Part shown: piece after piece, positions 1 through 7,463 of the stretch | How positions within the stretch are numbered: the stretch's first letter is position 1 | Layout: every line of letters starts with the position of its first letter | Assembly: GCA_021413675.1 (NCBI GenBank) | Contig: JAIOQA010000113.1 | Location: 1 to 38,863 of the forward strand | Length of the DNA stretch: 38,863 nt | Direction: 5' to 3' | DNA from: Deltaproteobacteria bacterium | GTDB taxonomy: Bacteria; Myxococcota_A; Polyangia; Haliangiales; Haliangiaceae | Notes under the pieces: generated by a model | Databases searched by the model: none | What the model was told of the DNA's origin: nothing | Seen by the model: the letters and a program-made list of their open reading frames with translations, nothing else | Position numbers and translations under genes: made by a program

Positions 1-1
1 G

Positions 2-76
2 GGCGCGAAGCCTGCCGCGGGCGCGGCTCCGGCCAAGGGCGCTGCCCCGGCCGCCAAGGCGCCGGCGAAGAAGTAA
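2..76 (+). CDS. rplY: C-terminal end of probable ribosomal protein L25 (partial)
   Basis: An open frame enters from the left edge and ends at TAA 74-76. Only 24 residues are visible, almost all Ala, Lys, Pro and Gly, finishing in AKAPAKK. Such a basic Ala/Pro-rich tail is common at the end of CTC-type L25 proteins, and rplY lies directly upstream of pth in many bacteria. The 18-base gap to pth suggests one transcript. The tail alone cannot prove identity, so the L25 call rests mainly on gene order. Confidence 0.5.
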   Translation, partial: GAKPAAGAAPAKGAAPAAKAPAKK

Positions 77-94
77 GCCGCGAGGCTGGCTGTC

Positions 95-793
95 ATGTGG
101 CTCGTCGTTGGGCTGGGCAATCCCGGCCCGAAGTACGAGCGGAACCGCCACAACGTGGGGTTCCGGGTGGTCGACGCGCTCGCGCGTACCGCCGGGTTTG
201 GTGCCTGGAAGGGCAACAAGCTCGGCGGTGACACGACCACCGGCATGCTCGACACGCCCGCAGGCCGCCAGAAGGCGGTCCTGCTCAAGCCCATGGAGTA
301 CATGAACCTGTCCGGCTTCGCGGTCCAGAAGACCGCCGCGTTCCACGCGGTCGAGGTCGATCACATCGTGGTTGTCCACGACGAGATCGATCTCGACTTC
401 GGGACCGTGCGCGTGAAGTCAGGCGGGGGTCATGGCGGCCACAACGGCCTGCGCTCGATGATCGAGCAGCTCGGCGACAACGGCTTCGCGCGCGTCCGGT
501 GGGGCGTCGGCAAGCCGGGGCCCAAGGCCGGCACCGCCGATGGCGGCGCCGCGGCCGCGCGCCAGGCCGGGAACGTCAACGCTGCGATCCGCGACAAGGA
601 CGTCGCCGGCTGGGTGCTCGCCGACTTCCCGAGCGCCCAGCAGGACGAGGTCGACCGGCTGATCGATCGCGCCGTTCTGGCGATCCAGACCATCGTCGGG
701 CGTGGTATTGCGCCCGCGATGAACGAGTTCAATCGCGCCGAGGCACCCGCCCCGAGCGCGAAGCGCGCCCCCGATCCGGGGTCGCGCACCTGA
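95..793 (+). CDS. pth: Peptidyl-tRNA hydrolase
   Basis: This enzyme cleaves the ester bond of peptidyl-tRNAs that drop off ribosomes, recycling tRNA in the cytoplasm. The N-terminus carries the family signature VVGLGNPGPKY with N9 and the catalytic H19 (RHNVGF), followed by LKPMEYMNLSG (N71) and VVHDEID (D96), which match the E. coli N10, H20, N68 and D93 set. GGGHGGHNGLRS follows. At 232 residues it is about 40 longer than usual. The excess is an Ala/Gly-rich insert around residues 145-168, between KPGPK and DVAGWVL, and a Pro/Ala-rich tail. GAGG-like bases at 82-85 can serve as ribosome binding site. It lies between the L25 tail and rpsF, a conserved arrangement. Confidence 0.95.
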   Translation: MWLVVGLGNPGPKYERNRHNVGFRVVDALARTAGFGAWKGNKLGGDTTTGMLDTPAGRQKAVLLKPMEYMNLSGFAVQKTAAFHAVEVDHIVVVHDEIDLDFGTVRVKSGGGHGGHNGLRSMIEQLGDNGFARVRWGVGKPGPKAGTADGGAAAARQAGNVNAAIRDKDVAGWVLADFPSAQQDEVDRLIDRAVLAIQTIVGRGIAPAMNEFNRAEAPAPSAKRAPDPGSRT

Positions 794-845
794 CACGGTC
801 CTCGCTCGCCCATTCCGGGCGGGCTTCATACCCACGAGGAAACAC

Positions 846-1427
846 ATGGCGAGACTGCAGAGCCAGCGAGACGCACCGAACACGGCGCGCGAGTACGAGA
901 CCATCTACGTGCTCCGCCCCAACACCACGAACGATCAGGTCGCCGAGGTCAACACCAAGGTCAAGACCATCATCGAGTCGATGGGCGGCAAGGTCATCAA
1001 GGTCGACAACTGGGGCAAGCGCCGCCTGGCCTACGAAGTGGCCAAGGAGCGCAAGGGCATCTACCTCTACTGGCTGTTCCTGGCGACGCCGGGCGTGGTC
1101 GAAGAGGCCGAGCGCAACCTGCGCATGCTCGACAACGTGATCCGCTACCTCAGCGTGCGCGTCGACGAGAACATCGACCTGGGCGCCCGCCCGACCGAGA
1201 TCGACGAGGCGTCGTACGAGAAGGCGTCGTCGACCGCGGCTGACGAGGAGGACATGTTCCTCTCGCGCGGCGGCGAGGACGAGCGCAAGGACGACGACGA
1301 CGACGACGATGACTACACCGACTTCACCGCCGAGAAGGCGGAGAAGGCCGCCAAGGCGAAGGCCGCGGCTGCCGCCGAGGCCGAGAAGCCCGCGGCCGAG
1401 CCCGCTGGCGACGAAGGGAAGGAGTGA
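846..1427 (+). CDS. rpsF: 30S ribosomal protein S6 with long acidic C-terminal tail
   Basis: S6 binds S18 and helps form the platform of the small subunit. Residues about 15-125 are the S6 fold (REYETIYVLRP, KVDNWGKRRLAYEV, KGIYLYWLF, NVIRYLSVRVDE). The protein is 193 residues against roughly 95-135 in most bacteria. The extra C-terminal part holds eight consecutive Asp (codons 1290-1313), then a Lys/Ala/Glu-rich stretch. A GAGGAAAC ribosome binding site lies just before ATG 846. It is followed 6 bases later by rpsR, the usual partner gene. Confidence 0.95.
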   Translation: MARLQSQRDAPNTAREYETIYVLRPNTTNDQVAEVNTKVKTIIESMGGKVIKVDNWGKRRLAYEVAKERKGIYLYWLFLATPGVVEEAERNLRMLDNVIRYLSVRVDENIDLGARPTEIDEASYEKASSTAADEEDMFLSRGGEDERKDDDDDDDDYTDFTAEKAEKAAKAKAAAAAEAEKPAAEPAGDEGKE

Positions 1428-1433
1428 ACCGCG

Positions 1434-1715
1434 ATGCGTGAATCCACTGACGACGTCGATGATCGCGGCGACAAGGAAGGCCGCGGCAAGTCGCGGTCCG
1501 CGCCCCGTCGCAAGGTCTGCCGTTTCTGCGCCGAGCCCACCACCGCGATCGACTACAAGTCGCCGCAGTTGCTCCGCAGCTTCATCACCGATCGCGGCAA
1601 GCTCGTCCCGCGCCGCATCAGCGGTACGTGCGCGAAGCACCAGCGCGGCATCTCGCTCGCGATCCGTCGCGCGCGCATGCTGGCGCTGATGCCGTTCACC
1701 GTCACCGGGGACTGA
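1434..1715 (+). CDS. rpsR: 30S ribosomal protein S18, zinc-binding form
   Basis: S18 pairs with S6 on the 30S platform. The conserved block runs from residue 27 (KVCRFC) through IDYKSPQLLRSFITDRGKL, PRRISGTCAKHQR and ARMLALMPF. C29, C32, C66 and H69 form the four-ligand set of the zinc-binding (C+) S18 version, unlike the E. coli form that lacks most of these residues. About 26 charged residues precede the core. A GGAAGGAG ribosome binding site overlaps the end of rpsF. Confidence 0.95.
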   Translation: MRESTDDVDDRGDKEGRGKSRSAPRRKVCRFCAEPTTAIDYKSPQLLRSFITDRGKLVPRRISGTCAKHQRGISLAIRRARMLALMPFTVTGD

Positions 1716-1726
1716 GGAGAACCACC

Positions 1727-2182
1727 ATGGCCATGAACGTCATCCTCACCCAGGACGTCGACCACCTCGGCAAGGCCGGGGAGCTCGTGTCCGTGAAGCC
1801 GGGCTACGGCCGCAACTACCTGCTCCCGCAGGGGCTCGCGGTCTCGGCGACGGTCCACAACCAGAACCGCCTCGAGCACGAGAAGTCGCAGATCGCCAAG
1901 CGCGTCGCCAAGGAGCGCGCGGGCGCCCAGGCGCTGGCGGATCGCTTGAACGGCATGACGCTGCAGTTCGAGCGCGTGGTCGGCGAAGAGGACAAGATGT
2001 TCGGCTCGGTCACGAGCCGCGACATCTCCGACCAGCTCAAGAAGGCGAACCTCGAGATCGACCACCGCTGGGTCCAGCTCGATCAGCCGGTCAAGGCGCT
2101 CGGCAAGTACGAGACGCAGATCAAGCTGTCGGCGGGCGTCCAGGCGACCCTGAAGTTCTGGGTCGTCTCCAAGGACAAGTAG
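1727..2182 (+). CDS. rplI: 50S ribosomal protein L9
   Basis: L9 binds 23S rRNA near the L1 stalk. The 151-residue product has the standard N-domain ([35 protein letters not shown]), a long connecting helix rich in Lys/Glu, and a C-domain ending in [11 protein letters not shown] chose ATG 1727 because GAGGAGA at 1714-1720 precedes it by a normal distance and the protein then begins as in other L9s. The frame is open upstream to 1628, but that part overlaps rpsR and does not look like L9. ATG 1733 (MNVIL) is a second possibility. Confidence 0.95.
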   Translation: MAMNVILTQDVDHLGKAGELVSVKPGYGRNYLLPQGLAVSATVHNQNRLEHEKSQIAKRVAKERAGAQALADRLNGMTLQFERVVGEEDKMFGSVTSRDISDQLKKANLEIDHRWVQLDQPVKALGKYETQIKLSAGVQATLKFWVVSKDK

Positions 2183-2213
2183 CAGCAGCTGGGCGTTTGC
2201 CCGGCCGCAAGCA

Positions 2214-2250
2214 CGAGGCGTCGGCGCGAGCCGGCGCCTCGCGCATTTTC
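2214..2250 (+). terminator. Hairpin after rplI, possible terminator or attenuator
   Basis: Bases 2214-2224 pair with 2231-2241 over 11 positions including one G-U pair, with a 6-base loop, and are followed by GCGCATTTTC. The T-run is short, so termination may be partial. It sits between rplI and dnaB, which has its own -10-like box at 2311. Confidence 0.5.
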
Positions 2251-2310
2251 GGCGGGCGCGATCGCGAACAGCACGCGATGTCGATGCGTGCTCGCGTCGT
2301 CCCCGTGCCG

Positions 2311-2316
2311 TAGGAT
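2311..2316 (+). promoter_or_regulatory. -10-like hexamer TAGGAT before dnaB
   Basis: TAGGAT ends 12 bases before ATG 2329 and no Shine-Dalgarno sequence lies between. Initiation 6-8 bases downstream would give a leader of only a few bases. Confidence 0.4.
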
Positions 2317-2328
2317 AGGCCCCCGGTC

Positions 2329-3705
2329 ATGTCGTCGAAACGCGTCCTGCCCCACAACCTCGATGCCGAGGCCTCGATCCTGGGCGGCATCCTGCTCCGC
2401 AACGAGGTCCTCTCGAACCTCGACACCCTCGAGACCGACGACTTCTACGATCCGCGCCACAAGGCGGTGTTCGCCGCGATCCGATCGCTCGAGGCGATGT
2501 CGCGGCCGGTCGACGTCGTCACGCTCGAGGTCGAGATCGAGAAGACCGGCAAGCTCGACGCGATCGGCGGCGTCGCGTTCCTCGGCGAGCTCGCGCTGCG
2601 CGTGCCCACGCCCGACAACGTCCTGCACTACGCGCGCATCGTCGAGGACAAGCACGCGGCGCGGAAGCTCATGCTCGCGTCGTCGGAGATCGCCGACAAG
2701 GGCTACGAGTACGAGGGCGAGGTCCGCGACTACCTCGACGAGGCCGAGGCCAAGATCTTCGAGGTCACGCAGCGCCGCGAGAAGGGCGGCCCCGAGCAGC
2801 TCAAGGGCCTCATCAAGAAGGTCTTCAGCTCGCTCGACGAGCGCTTCAGCTCGCCCGACGGCGTCACCGGCGTGCCGACCGGCTTCACCGACCTCGACGC
2901 CAAGACCGCCGGCCTGCAGCCGACCGAGCTCATCATCCTCGCGGCCCGCCCCGCGATGGGCAAGACCTCGTTCGCGATGTCGATCGCGCAGAACTGCGCG
3001 ATCAACGGCGGCTGGCCGTGCCTGGTGTTCTCGCTCGAGATGTCGTCGACCCAGCTCGCCGAGCGTCTCCTGTGCAGCGAGGCGCGCGTCGACTCGACCG
3101 CGCTGCGCCGCGGCCAGCTGCAGCGCCAGGACATGACCAACCTGACCTACGCGGCCAACACGCTGTCTAAGGCGCCGATCCTGATCGACGACACCCCCGC
3201 CCTGTCGCTGCGCGAGCTGCGATCGCGCGCCCGACGCTTCCGCTCGGACAAGACCCTGTTCGGCGACAAGAAGACCGGCCTCATCCTCATCGACTACCTC
3301 CAGCTCATGCGCGGCAGCCCGCAGGGCAAGAACTCCAACCGCGAGCAGGAGATCTCCGAGATCTCCCGCGGCCTGAAGGGCCTCGCCAAGGAGCTCGAGT
3401 GCCCGGTGATGGCGCTGTCGCAGCTCAACCGCGGCCTCGAGTCGCGGCCCAACAAGCGGCCGATCCTGTCCGACCTGCGTGAGTCAGGCGCGATCGAGCA
3501 GGACGCCGACGTCATCCTCTTCATCTACCGCGACGAGGTCTACAACAAGGAGAACCCGACCCGCGAGGACGGCACCGACGCGCGCGGCGTCGCCGAGGTG
3601 ATCCTCGGCAAGAACCGCCACGGCGCCATCGGCACGGTCGAGACCCACTTCGAGGGGCGGTTCACGCGGTTCGAGAACCTGGCGCGGCGCGACGACGCGG
3701 CATAG
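2329..3705 (+). CDS. dnaB: Replicative DNA helicase DnaB
   Basis: DnaB is the hexameric helicase that unwinds DNA at the replication fork. The 458-residue protein has the N-terminal domain ([28 protein letters not shown]), a linker with [10 protein letters not shown] at 181-190, and the RecA-like domain. Walker A lies at about 206-213 (ARPAMGKTS) and Walker B at [10 protein letters not shown]. Further helicase signatures are [27 protein letters not shown] and [15 protein letters not shown]. There is no intein insertion. Gene order after rplI is conserved in many bacteria. The start follows a TAGGAT box by 12 bases. Confidence 0.97.
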   Translation: MSSKRVLPHNLDAEASILGGILLRNEVLSNLDTLETDDFYDPRHKAVFAAIRSLEAMSRPVDVVTLEVEIEKTGKLDAIGGVAFLGELALRVPTPDNVLHYARIVEDKHAARKLMLASSEIADKGYEYEGEVRDYLDEAEAKIFEVTQRREKGGPEQLKGLIKKVFSSLDERFSSPDGVTGVPTGFTDLDAKTAGLQPTELIILAARPAMGKTSFAMSIAQNCAINGGWPCLVFSLEMSSTQLAERLLCSEARVDSTALRRGQLQRQDMTNLTYAANTLSKAPILIDDTPALSLRELRSRARRFRSDKTLFGDKKTGLILIDYLQLMRGSPQGKNSNREQEISEISRGLKGLAKELECPVMALSQLNRGLESRPNKRPILSDLRESGAIEQDADVILFIYRDEVYNKENPTREDGTDARGVAEVILGKNRHGAIGTVETHFEGRFTRFENLARRDDAA

Positions 3706-3744
3706 GCCCCTCACGATCGCGTGATCAGCTCCGCCCGGCCCGGC

Positions 3745-3750
3745 CATACT
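3745..3750 (+). promoter_or_regulatory. -10-like hexamer CATACT before the lipoprotein at 3756
   Basis: CATACT ends 5 bases before ATG 3756. There is no ribosome binding site in between, so the mRNA could be leaderless. The match to TATAAT is 4 of 6. Confidence 0.3.
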
Positions 3751-3755
3751 CGGGC

Positions 3756-5117
3756 ATGGGCAAGACGCGCGCGCTGCTGGTGCTGGGGCTGGTGTACGGG
3801 TGTGGCGGCGGCAGTGGCAACGGCGTGGACGCCCCGGCGCCGATCGACGCGGTCGGCGCTGCTGCCGATGCGGCGCCGGACAGCGCGCCCGCGGCGGTGC
3901 GCGTCACCGTCGAGAATTTCGGGCTCGCGCCGGTCGCGGGTGCGACCGTCTACTTCCAGGACGCCGACTCGACGCTGGTCGCCGAGGCCGAGACCGACGC
4001 CCAGGGACACGCCAGCGCGATGCTCGGCGCGGGCGGGTTCGTGACGGTGCTCCTGCCGATCGATCCCGACAGGCCCGACGATCGACGGGCCGACACGATC
4101 GCGGGCGCCCAGCCTGGCGACGACCTCCACGTGTTCTACGTCCCTGCGAACCCCATCTTCGACGTACCGCCGACGACCTTCCCGCTGTCGATCCCGGCCG
4201 ATCCCCAGCACCAGTATCAGCTCTGGAGCTCCTGCGGCGCGCCCAACGACGTCCTGGCGCAGGCGCCGGCGAGCAGCGCCGTGACGCTCCGCTGCCAGCC
4301 CCCCGGGCGGGTCGACATGCTCCTGGTGAGCTCCGACCTGACCCGCTCCTTGTACGCGCCGAACATCACCATCGCCGATGGCGTGCCGCTCACGCTCACC
4401 GGCAGCTACGTCGCCGTCGAGGACGAGGCCTTTCAGTACACTGGCTTCGACCGCTCGCGCGCCATCGGGATCTGGCAGGGCGTCTTCGGTCCAACCGGCG
4501 AGGTCATGGTCATCGGCGGAGGCGGGACGCTGACCACCGGCGGCACCGCCACCAGATCGTATCGCCGCCCGCCGACGGTCGACACCGTCACGATCACCCA
4601 GAGTACCTGGGACTACCAGCCTCGCGTGCCCACCGACCCGCGCAGCGTCACGGCGTTCGAATGGGGTCCGACGCCAAGCAGCTACGCGCTCGCCGCCGCC
4701 GACGTGAAGGAGCGGGAGCTCACCGCGCAACCGACCTACGACGCGACGACCCACGCGGTGCAATGGACGGAAGGCACCGAGGGCCTCGAACCGGGCGCCG
4801 TGTTCGCCTCGATCGCGCATTCGCGCCCGACCGGCGCCACGACGACCCGCTTCATCTGGACGCTGGCCGCGGCGCACGACGCGCGCATGGCGGCGACGTT
4901 CCCGGTCCTCCCGAACGGCGGCCTCGACTTCACCCCGGATCCCGGCGCCTCGGTCGACGCAGGTCTCACGACGATCGCGATGCCGATCAGCTGGGATCGC
5001 TTTCGCCCCGATGCGCTCGGCGCGACCTTGGGGCTCAACGGCTACGCAGGAACGGCCGTCGGCGTGAGTCGTGAGGCACCGGGCCGGGCGGTGTGGGCGA
5101 GCTACACCAGCTACTGA
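3756..5117 (+). CDS. Secreted lipoprotein, unknown function, with an Ig/carboxypeptidase-regulatory-like segment
   Basis: The 453-residue product starts with a lipoprotein signal peptide ([16 protein letters not shown], lipobox cysteine C16) followed by a Gly/Asp/Ala/Pro-rich linker. Residues about 46-100 ([40 protein letters not shown]) resemble the beta-sandwich of carboxypeptidase-regulatory-like domains that decorate bacterial surface proteins. The remainder is rich in beta-type sequence with no motif I recognise. It is probably anchored to the envelope. It stands alone between dnaB and a kinase gene. The coding frame is supported by codon bias and the signal peptide. Confidence 0.8.
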   Translation: MGKTRALLVLGLVYGCGGGSGNGVDAPAPIDAVGAAADAAPDSAPAAVRVTVENFGLAPVAGATVYFQDADSTLVAEAETDAQGHASAMLGAGGFVTVLLPIDPDRPDDRRADTIAGAQPGDDLHVFYVPANPIFDVPPTTFPLSIPADPQHQYQLWSSCGAPNDVLAQAPASSAVTLRCQPPGRVDMLLVSSDLTRSLYAPNITIADGVPLTLTGSYVAVEDEAFQYTGFDRSRAIGIWQGVFGPTGEVMVIGGGGTLTTGGTATRSYRRPPTVDTVTITQSTWDYQPRVPTDPRSVTAFEWGPTPSSYALAAADVKERELTAQPTYDATTHAVQWTEGTEGLEPGAVFASIAHSRPTGATTTRFIWTLAAAHDARMAATFPVLPNGGLDFTPDPGASVDAGLTTIAMPISWDRFRPDALGATLGLNGYAGTAVGVSREAPGRAVWASYTSY

Positions 5118-5199
5118 CGGGCGACCGCGCCAGGGGCGATCGCACCCGGCCTTGCCAGGAATGACCGGGGGCCCATCGCTTGGCCCGCGGGCGGTCTTG

Positions 5200-5205
5200 T
5201 ACTAT
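5200..5205 (+). promoter_or_regulatory. -10-like hexamer TACTAT upstream of the kinase gene
   Basis: TACTAT is an AT-rich island in a GC-rich spacer, 28 bases before ATG 5234. It would give a short untranslated leader rather than a leaderless transcript. Confidence 0.3.
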
Positions 5206-5233
5206 CAGTGGGGCCCCGCCCGCGACCCGCCCG

Positions 5234-6928
5234 ATGCCCAACCCGACCCCTGGCTCCCACCTCGGCCCGTTCCAGATCGAGGGCGTGATCGGCGCCGGTT
5301 CGATGGGCGACGTGTTCCGCGGCGTCGACACCGGCCTCGGCCGCAAGGTCGCGATCAAGATCCTGTCGGAGAAGCACCGCGACTCCAACGAGCTGCGCGC
5401 GCGCTTCACCCGAGAGGGCCGCGCGGTCGCCGCGATCCAGCACCCGAACGTGGTGCAGGTGTTCTCGACCGGCACGTTCGACGATCGCCCGTACATCGCG
5501 ATGGAGCTGCTCGAGGGCACCGACCTCGGCACCGCCGTCGAGGAGAACGGCCCGCTGCCGGCGATCGGCGCGGCCCGCGCGATCCTCGATGCGGCGCGCG
5601 GCCTGAACGCCGCCGCCAAGGCCGGCCTGATCCCCCGCGACGTCAAGCCATCGAACCTCGTGCTGCTCGAGGACGGCCGCGTGAAGGTCACCGATTTCGG
5701 CCTCGCCAAGCCGGTCGACCCGGGCAGCGAGCCGTCGCTCACCGCGCTCGGCGTCGTCGTCGGCACGCCCGACTACATCGCGCCCGAGCAGGCGCGCGGC
5801 GAGGCGATCGACGAGCGCGTCGACATCTACGCGCTCGGCGGCACGCTGTACTTCCTGCTCACCGGCACGCCGCCGTTCCGCACCGGCAAGCCCGCCGAGG
5901 ACAAGTACCTCAAGGTCGTGGCGCGCCACCTGCGCCAGCCCGCGCCCGACGCGCGCACGATCAACCCCGCGGCCGACGCCGACCTCTCCGACCTCGCCCG
6001 CCAGCTCATGGGCAAGAAGCCGGCGGAGCGGCCCGACTACGGCACGCTGATCGCGCGGCTCGAGAAGATCCTCGCGCGCCTCGAGGCCTCGGGCGCGACC
6101 TCGACCGGCCTGCCGCGCGCGCCCGACGGCTCGGGCGGCATGGTCGGCAAGACCCCGTTCGTCGGCGGCGACCTGCCCCACGACTTCGCCGGCGACAGCG
6201 ACCCGAGCGGCGACGATGCGGCCGCGACCTCGCTGCGCCCGACGGTGCCGCCGCAGGTGCTGGTCCCGCCCGACTCGCCGTTCGCGCCCGACCCCGAGGT
6301 CCCGGTCGCGCTGGTCGACGAGCCGATCGCGCGCGGCGGCATCCCGGGCTGGCTGAAGCTGTTCACCGTCGCGGCGATCGCGCTGTTCGGCGTCGGCATC
6401 GGGATCTACCTGATGCGCGGCGGCGGCAGCAGCAGCGCCTCGACCACGGTCGTCACCGACGCGCAGCCCGGCCAGGATGCCGCGCCGCCACCGCCGCCGC
6501 CGCCGGTCGATGCCCCGCCCGCGGCCCACGTCCCGACCGCGCCGGCCGGCATGATCGTCGTCGCCAAGAACGGCGCGCCCGCGATGTTCGTCGACGCGAA
6601 GCCGGTGACGGTCGCGCAGTTCTACGCGGTCTTCAACAAGCAGAAGCGCCCCGCCGGGGCCAAGGACGACGCCGCGGTGACCGCGGTCGCGTACACGTTC
6701 GCCCGCGCCTACGCCCAGGCCGCGAAGAAGCGGCTGATCCGCGCCGACGAGTGGGACGCGGTGATCGCCGCGCCCGGGTTCGTGCCCGCGGGTCCGAACC
6801 AGTACGAGTGGGTCGACGCGCCCGCGACCGGCGACAAGCGCAGCGTGCGCGCGGGCGTGAAGACCGCGGCCCGGCCCTCGAGCGGCGCGGCCGACGTCAC
6901 GTTCCGCCTCGCCCTCGATCTGCCGTAG
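5234..6928 (+). CDS. Transmembrane Ser/Thr protein kinase with degenerate FGE-like C-terminal domain
   Basis: The 564-residue protein has a Hanks-type kinase domain at about 13-280: glycine loop [12 protein letters not shown], lysine K42 (VAIKI), DFGLAK with D154, [10 protein letters not shown] and [15 protein letters not shown]. The catalytic loop reads IPRDVKPSN: the usual His before Arg-Asp is Pro, but D136 is kept, so activity is plausible. A low-complexity linker leads to one membrane helix (374-394). The outer part has a Pro run and then residues 440-560 ([39 protein letters not shown]), which look like a shortened formylglycine-generating-enzyme/sulfatase-modifying fold. I chose ATG 5234 ([13 protein letters not shown]) because the kinase fold starts right after it. 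A TTG at 5180 is in frame but adds unconvincing sequence. Confidence 0.85.
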   Translation: MPNPTPGSHLGPFQIEGVIGAGSMGDVFRGVDTGLGRKVAIKILSEKHRDSNELRARFTREGRAVAAIQHPNVVQVFSTGTFDDRPYIAMELLEGTDLGTAVEENGPLPAIGAARAILDAARGLNAAAKAGLIPRDVKPSNLVLLEDGRVKVTDFGLAKPVDPGSEPSLTALGVVVGTPDYIAPEQARGEAIDERVDIYALGGTLYFLLTGTPPFRTGKPAEDKYLKVVARHLRQPAPDARTINPAADADLSDLARQLMGKKPAERPDYGTLIARLEKILARLEASGATSTGLPRAPDGSGGMVGKTPFVGGDLPHDFAGDSDPSGDDAAATSLRPTVPPQVLVPPDSPFAPDPEVPVALVDEPIARGGIPGWLKLFTVAAIALFGVGIGIYLMRGGGSSSASTTVVTDAQPGQDAAPPPPPPPVDAPPAAHVPTAPAGMIVVAKNGAPAMFVDAKPVTVAQFYAVFNKQKRPAGAKDDAAVTAVAYTFARAYAQAAKKRLIRADEWDAVIAAPGFVPAGPNQYEWVDAPATGDKRSVRAGVKTAARPSSGAADVTFRLALDLP

Positions 6929-7050
6929 CGCGGCGATTTGCCACCCGGCGCCGCGGAAGGACCGACGTCCGCGGACCGTACAACCGTCGCGCGTCACAAC
7001 GTCGCGCCTGGCCCTCATCCTCGACGACTGTCTCCGCGGAAGGACTGACC

Positions 7051-7407
7051 ATGTGGGAGTCGCTCAACGTCGGCGGCGCGCTGCCGTTCATCGGGACGAT
7101 CATCAACGGCGCCAAGGCCGTGACCCACGCCGGCATGGCGGGCATCGACGCCATCGCGGGCGACAGCGAGAACGCGAAGGATCACCTGTCGATGGCCGCG
7201 ATGGACACGGTCAAGGCGATCCCGTTCGGGGTCGGGACCGCGGCCACCGTCAGCGAGCTGCTCTACGACACCCACGCCGGCCGGCCGACCGAGGAGCACC
7301 TCTTCGATCCGAGCGCGCCCGCCCGCCAGCAGACCGCGCAGCAGGACATCCGCGAGTGGATGTTCGGCCGCCGCGCCGACGGCCGCGAGACCCAGGGGCT
7401 CTGGTAG
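7051..7407 (+). CDS. Small protein of unknown function with Gly-rich hydrophobic segments
   Basis: This 118-residue protein begins MWESLNVGGALPFIGTIING and has two hydrophobic Gly/Ala-rich stretches (residues about 8-35 and 50-70), then a polar tail ending in a run of charged residues. A GGAAGGA ribosome binding site at 7038-7044 fits ATG 7051. I do not recognise the family. The Gly-rich helices could insert in a membrane or pack together. It sits between the kinase and the histidine kinase gene, with 122 bases upstream and 56 downstream. Confidence 0.7.
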   Translation: MWESLNVGGALPFIGTIINGAKAVTHAGMAGIDAIAGDSENAKDHLSMAAMDTVKAIPFGVGTAATVSELLYDTHAGRPTEEHLFDPSAPARQQTAQQDIREWMFGRRADGRETQGLW

Positions 7408-7448
7408 CCCACCGCGCCGGGTGACGGCCCGGCCGATCGCACCCGTGC

Positions 7449-7454
7449 TACCGT
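7449..7454 (+). promoter_or_regulatory. -10-like hexamer TACCGT before the hybrid histidine kinase
   Basis: TACCGT ends 9 bases before GTG 7464 and no Shine-Dalgarno sequence is present, as expected for a leaderless transcript. Confidence 0.3.
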
Positions 7455-7463
7455 CGTCTCGCG

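Noticed and set aside
1628..1726. N-terminal extension of ribosomal protein L9.
   Set aside because: It overlaps rpsR, has no L9 similarity, and a clear GAGGAGA ribosome binding site precedes ATG 1727.
3711..3724. TCACG/CGTGA mini-hairpin after dnaB.
   Set aside because: A 5-base stem without a T-run is expected by chance in this composition.
5180..5233. TTG start giving an 18-residue N-terminal extension of the kinase.
   Set aside because: The extension is not protein-like and overlaps the TACTAT promoter candidate; ATG 5234 starts just before the kinase fold.
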